Of a stretch of DNA of 64,000 bases, positions 60,235 through 64,000 are shown one piece after another (position 1 is the stretch's first letter; every line of letters begins with the position of its first letter). The stretch spans positions 66,224,278 to 66,288,277 of the forward strand of contig CP136066.1 of assembly GCA_032622095.1 (NCBI GenBank), in the 5' to 3' direction. Source of the DNA: Siphonodentalium dalli. Lineage: Eukaryota > Mollusca > Scaphopoda > Gadilida > Siphonodentaliidae. The position numbers and the translations under genes are program-made. The notes below the pieces were generated by a model, which ran no database searches, was not told the origin of the DNA, and saw only the letters and a list, made by a program, of their open reading frames with translations.

Positions 60235-61883
60235 CCTGCGGTCAGATGCTCGTAGCCCGTTTATATATAACCATGGTTATATGCCAGATATAACCGTACA
60301 AAAAAACGGCCGTACTTTTGACCGTGTATTTATCCATGGTGTGTGTGCCCGTGGTTGTCCGTAACCTGATACCCGGTGTTATTGAATTGAAAGGTAATCA
60401 TGTTCGCCTGGCGTTGTTAGATTGGTAATAAGATTATTGGTATCTATGTCTTGTCTGGTCGTATTTACTGTTTGAACTTTCTCTGACGCACTTTTTATAC
60501 TAGAATTTGGGCAACAGGAGCGCAGGGAAATCGCACGTCGAGTTGGTTTAGGGTTTTTTAGAAAAAGTATTTATATGATATAGAGAGGCCACCAGAATGA
60601 TGCCATATGTGGTCTTATCCTTTAAAGTATCTAAATGATTTCAAACAGGGGTGGCGCCAGGATATCATAGACGCGGGGGCTATACGATTCCCCGACAGGG
60701 GGCGGGCTTTAGCTACCGGATTGACCATTGCAGATCTCATCGAATGGGTGGCTATCCGTCCTCGACAGGGGTGGGGTGTAGCCCCCTGACCCCTCCCCGG
60801 GTGCCACCAACATAATTTAGTATCGATGAGTTCTCGTCTTCAGTTATGCAGGGGTCTTGCCCCCAATCTGTAGTCAAACCTAATGCAACATTAGTTGGAA
60901 AATTCACACACAAATTAGGTTGATATTGTTCTGGTAGTTTGATTTTCCAACAATTTCTTAGTGACGAATTTGTTGTTTTTAGACCAACATTTGCATATTT
61001 CCTTTCATTTGCAACGTTCTGGACTGAAATTGACATCAGTTGGCAATGTTCAAACCTAAGGGTGAGTGTGAGGTTGCAAATTGCCCCGAATTGGACAGCT
61101 TGACGCCATGGCCAGTCTAGATGTTAGGATTGTCAAATTTTCATGTTCAGATTTTCAAAATGTTCTTACATCGGGCCGAACCACCTCCAACCCACGTGTC
61201 CTGTGCCCTTGCCAGTAATAACTTGCTAATTAATTTCAGAAAAAAATTAATCGGGGTGTAAATTTGTCTGTCGTTATACCACTGGATGTTAGGATTTTTT
61301 AATCTCATACTGGGCCGAACCACCCTGTTCATCCCCCTGAATGGCTAGTGGCCACAAGACTACTGGTCCATTTAGAATAGGCTACCATCTTGTAGTCTGT
61401 GTCGGAATATTTGGGGAAAATCAAAACCCCGGGGGGTGCACATTGAATTACGCAAACTTGTGAGTTTAGTGTGGTTCAATGGGGTGGGGTGCAGTTGGAA
61501 ATTCCAAGGTGGAGACCCCCCCCCCCCCCCCCCAGGGAAAACCCTCTAGCCAAGTCCCGAGTGCCAAATATCCCAGACTCAACCAGGGTGCCCTCGCGAC
61601 TTTCGGCAAAGGCCTATTTATTTTCTATCCGTGAATACGCAATATATTGACCATACTCTAAATGAAAGCGCTTCCCCCTGGCGATCAAGGGTAACGTCGT
61701 GCTGAACGTAAGACGATAATTGTGTTGCACAAATGATACGGAAGACCGATAGTAAAAACAAAACGCAACATCAAAATACACAGGGCATGGCTTATCAATC
61801 CAAACTGTGGAGTGTGTTTTCATTGTGTATTTCTCGCATATACACATGGTTATATATAAACGGGCTACGATAATCTGACCGTA
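60235..61883. mobile_element. Long dispersed repeat, copy B, with terminal inverted repeats
   Basis: Left end 60239-60275 (CGGTCAGATGCTCGTAGCCC, then GTTTATATATAACCATG) is inverted at 61845-61881, giving inverted ends of about 37 bp with few mismatches and showing that the repeat is a DNA-transposon-like element of about 1.65 kb. No transposase frame. Copy A (37126-39700) shares most of the interior but has lost the recognisable right end. An inner GGGTGGCGCC/GGGTGCCACC pair (60649 and 60799) may mark another nested element. Confidence 0.75.
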
Positions 61884-62995
61884 AGAGTTTTAGGGTAAAC
61901 GAATATTGATTTCACTATTTATGCACAAAAACCTTTTAAAATGGACAAAAGCGCCCCGAAATCGCATTTTTAGAAAACAAAGTTAATACTGGGGATTCAT
62001 TGGGCCATTAGTTGATTTTCTACATAATGTTTTTGGAAATTCCTTCACAGTGTCTTTAACCATGTATACTTAAGGAGAGTGGCTAAAATGCAAGCTTGGC
62101 GCCAAGCTTGGCATTTTTGAAGGCAGGTGACTAAAAGACAAGCTTGGCTGTTTGAAATTTGTTTAAAGCCTTTTAAACGCTGTTTTCGCGTGAATTATGC
62201 GGGAATAGCACCAGTTAATTACTTATATGGCCCATTTTCGTAAATGAATCGACAATAGTGGCAGTAATGTCCCCGATTGGTTGGTTAATAGGGGGCGTGG
62301 TCACAAAATCAAAACATCGTCTTTTTACGCAGATTTCTTGTCGCTTTTTGGTCGATTTCTCTTTTTAAACACCAGTTGGATTAAGTTTTGTATTCTAAAC
62401 ATGTTGAATGGTTATCATTTATCACTCTCATAGTTCAGCTTGGCGGTTTAGAACATTATATACGAAGAATTTTTGACTTTTAGATGACCGACCACCGAAC
62501 CGCCAAGCTCGAATTTTAAATCAAAATATTAAGCTGAATTTTCGCCGATTTCTCGTTTCTCAGTAAAACACGTTCCAGATAGTTTTTATGTAAAAACGTG
62601 TAAAATTATTATCATTCTTCACAAATATAATTGAGCTTGGCGGTTTTGAACATTATATACGAAGAATTTTTGACATTTTGATGACCGACCCCCGAACCGC
62701 CAAGCTCTAATTTTAAATCAAAATATTAAGCTGAATTTTTGGTGTGTCCCTCAAAATATCAAGCTGAATTTCCGTCGATTTCTCGTTTCTAAAACACGTT
62801 CCAGCTAGTTTTCATGTAAAAACATGTAAAATGATTATCATTCTTCACAAATATAATCGAGCTTCGCGGTTTTGAATATTTTATATTAAGAATTTTTGAC
62901 ATTTTGATGACCGATGGCTGGTTAATAGTGGGTGTGTTAACCGAATGAAAACCTTGCTTTTTTACGCAGATTTCTTGTCGATTTTTGGCCCATTT
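61884..62995. repeat. AGCTTGGCGG tandem hairpin array with direct flanking repeats
   Basis: AAGCTTGGCGCCAAGCTT (about 62093) is an 18-bp palindrome. From about 62430 three blocks of roughly 200 bp follow, each with GAGCTT(G/C)G(C)GG, GAAGAATTTTTGACATTTTG, CGAACCGCCAAGCTC and ACACGTTCCAG. The array is flanked by direct repeats (62272-62358 and 62920-62997) sharing GGTTAATAG.GGG and TTTTTACGCAGATTTCTTGTCG. No gene. Confidence 0.7.
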
Positions 62996-64000
62996 CAGCA
63001 ACAAAGAACGCTCTTTATGTTTACCATCATAATATAAACAAACACTAGGAAAGTTACTTTTTATGCTTTTGTTTACATAACAATGGTCAAATATATGACA
63101 ATAACATACTGTTTATCCGATATTTCTTATTTGTATACGGACAAAGTCTGTCTAAATTTTAATATTCTTTCTGTTTGTGGCGGTTTTTGACCGGTGGAAA
63201 TATTTTCACAACCTTTAAGCCAATCAACAGTTACTGAATTTCACATACTTTTTTCAAGAAACTGACTCCAAATTTGAACGTTGATTATGGGGTAGGTGTA
63301 ATCACAAAAGGCTATAATTTTGTCATTCCAGATTCTAGTCATTGCAGACAAAAGTTGCTTTATTCCAGTTTGTGTATATTGTTTCATCAATACTTTAGTG
63401 GAGGTATATTTATAACTTAATGGGCATGTCATATAGTACAATCCCGAAATAATAATTCGCCACCGAGTGGCAACACAAAGGATTGTAGCTCTGAATATGA
63501 ACATCAGATCAGGAAGCAGTAAAGAAAGTATGAAAGAATGTTTGTAGTAATATTTTATGTAATAACTTCCATGTTTTCTGAGATTTTGTCAGTATGGTTT
63601 CCCCTACCCCATTTTTTCAGATATTCAAATTTGGAGTCAGTTTCCAGAAACTCGAGTGAAACCCAGTGACATTCATTGACATATACAATGTAAAGCTATT
63701 ATTATTTCAACACCTGCGGTCAGATGCTCGTAGCCCGTTTATATACAACCATGGTTATATGCCAGATATAACCGTACAAAAAAACGGCCGTACTTTTGAC
63801 CGTGTATTTATCCATGGTGTGTGTGCCCGTGGTTGTCCGTAACCTGATACCCGGTGTTATTGAATTGAAAGGTAATCATGTTCGCCTGGCGTTGTTAGAT
63901 TGGTAATAAGATTATTGGTATATATGTCTTGTCTGGTCGTATTTACTGTTTGAACTTTCTCTGAAATAGACGCACTTTTTATACTAGAATTTGGGCAACA
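62996..64000. repeat. Direct duplication unit, second copy (cut by window end)
   Basis: Repeats 59504-60520 nearly exactly: the right half of foldback element R, the 428-bp foldback element (63236-63664) and the start of the long dispersed repeat (63713 onward). It is open at the right edge. Confidence 0.85.

Larger units (their letters stand above)
59504..62995. repeat. Direct duplication unit, first copy (3,492 bp)
   Basis: From CAGCAACAAAGAACGCTCTT at 59504 the sequence recurs from 62996 to the window edge at about 99% identity by eye. The spacing is 3,492 bp, falling to 3,478 after a small deletion near 63210. It may be the start of another large tandem array. Confidence 0.85.

Noticed and set aside
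61518-61535. C run as a functional i-motif or G-quadruplex element
   Set aside because: Homopolymer length is unreliable in assemblies, and nothing around it suggests function.
1-64000. tRNA, rRNA, bacterial operons, phage genes
   Set aside because: I read for cloverleaf boxes, rRNA words and packed co-directional genes and found none that hold up.

Overview
This is a piece of a eukaryotic nuclear genome. It has no operons, no bacterial gene packing and no phage or plasmid features. It is AT-rich and dominated by repeats: Jockey-like and CR1-like LINEs, a BEL/Pao retroelement, TTAA and TA foldback elements, SINE/RTE-like repeats with CA or CAGA tails, and minisatellites. The only intact protein gene I can support encodes a GT31 (beta-1,3-galactosyltransferase-like) enzyme. 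The mix suggests a marine invertebrate animal, perhaps a lophotrochozoan. That placement is inference; I cannot name the species.

Layout: 1-11460 is a near-identical tandem array of a 3,093-bp unit (3.7 copies visible, open at the left edge). Each unit carries five clusters of AAGATGGC/YY1-like words and two CRE-like TGACGTCA sites. The array breaks off 108 bp from the stop codon of the minus-strand GT31 gene (11569-12762). From 13.3 to 18 kb there is a GAACTGTT minisatellite, a near-perfect 86-nt hairpin (13675-13760), a decayed CR1/Jockey-like LINE (14881-16290) and a 410-bp element whose inverted repeats each contain their own palindrome (17478-17887). From 18.7 to 24.1 kb there is a mosaic of tandem and higher-order repeats containing the hairpin word GTGCGCTTCGCGCAC and CA-tailed modules.

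From 24 to 44 kb the sequence is mostly non-coding. It holds several foldback elements, tandem duplications, two SINE/RTE-like repeats, and one long dispersed repeat (copy A, 37126-39700) carrying two datable nested insertions. A possible first coding exon lies at 27809-27919, and a decayed open frame at 39970-40581.

From 44.1 to 51.4 kb there is a Jockey-like LINE (endonuclease and reverse transcriptase, many disablements). Its endonuclease region is interrupted twice. The first insert is a short ORF1-plus-3'UTR derivative of the same family with a 15-bp target-site duplication. The second is a 3.5-kb element with perfect 29-bp inverted ends, subterminal GTTCTATCTAC words, an inner 2-kb inverted-repeat element and a 42-bp minisatellite with a roughly 350-bp higher-order period. 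A degenerate minus-strand LINE (52400-53457) and two BEL/Pao pol fragments follow (54247-54785 and 56640-58075). The right end is a 3.49-kb direct duplication (59504-62995, then 62996 to the edge) containing a TTAA foldback element, another foldback element and copy B of the long dispersed repeat. The genes do not form a pathway. The window reads as one glycosyltransferase gene beside a macrosatellite, followed by a deep nest of transposons.
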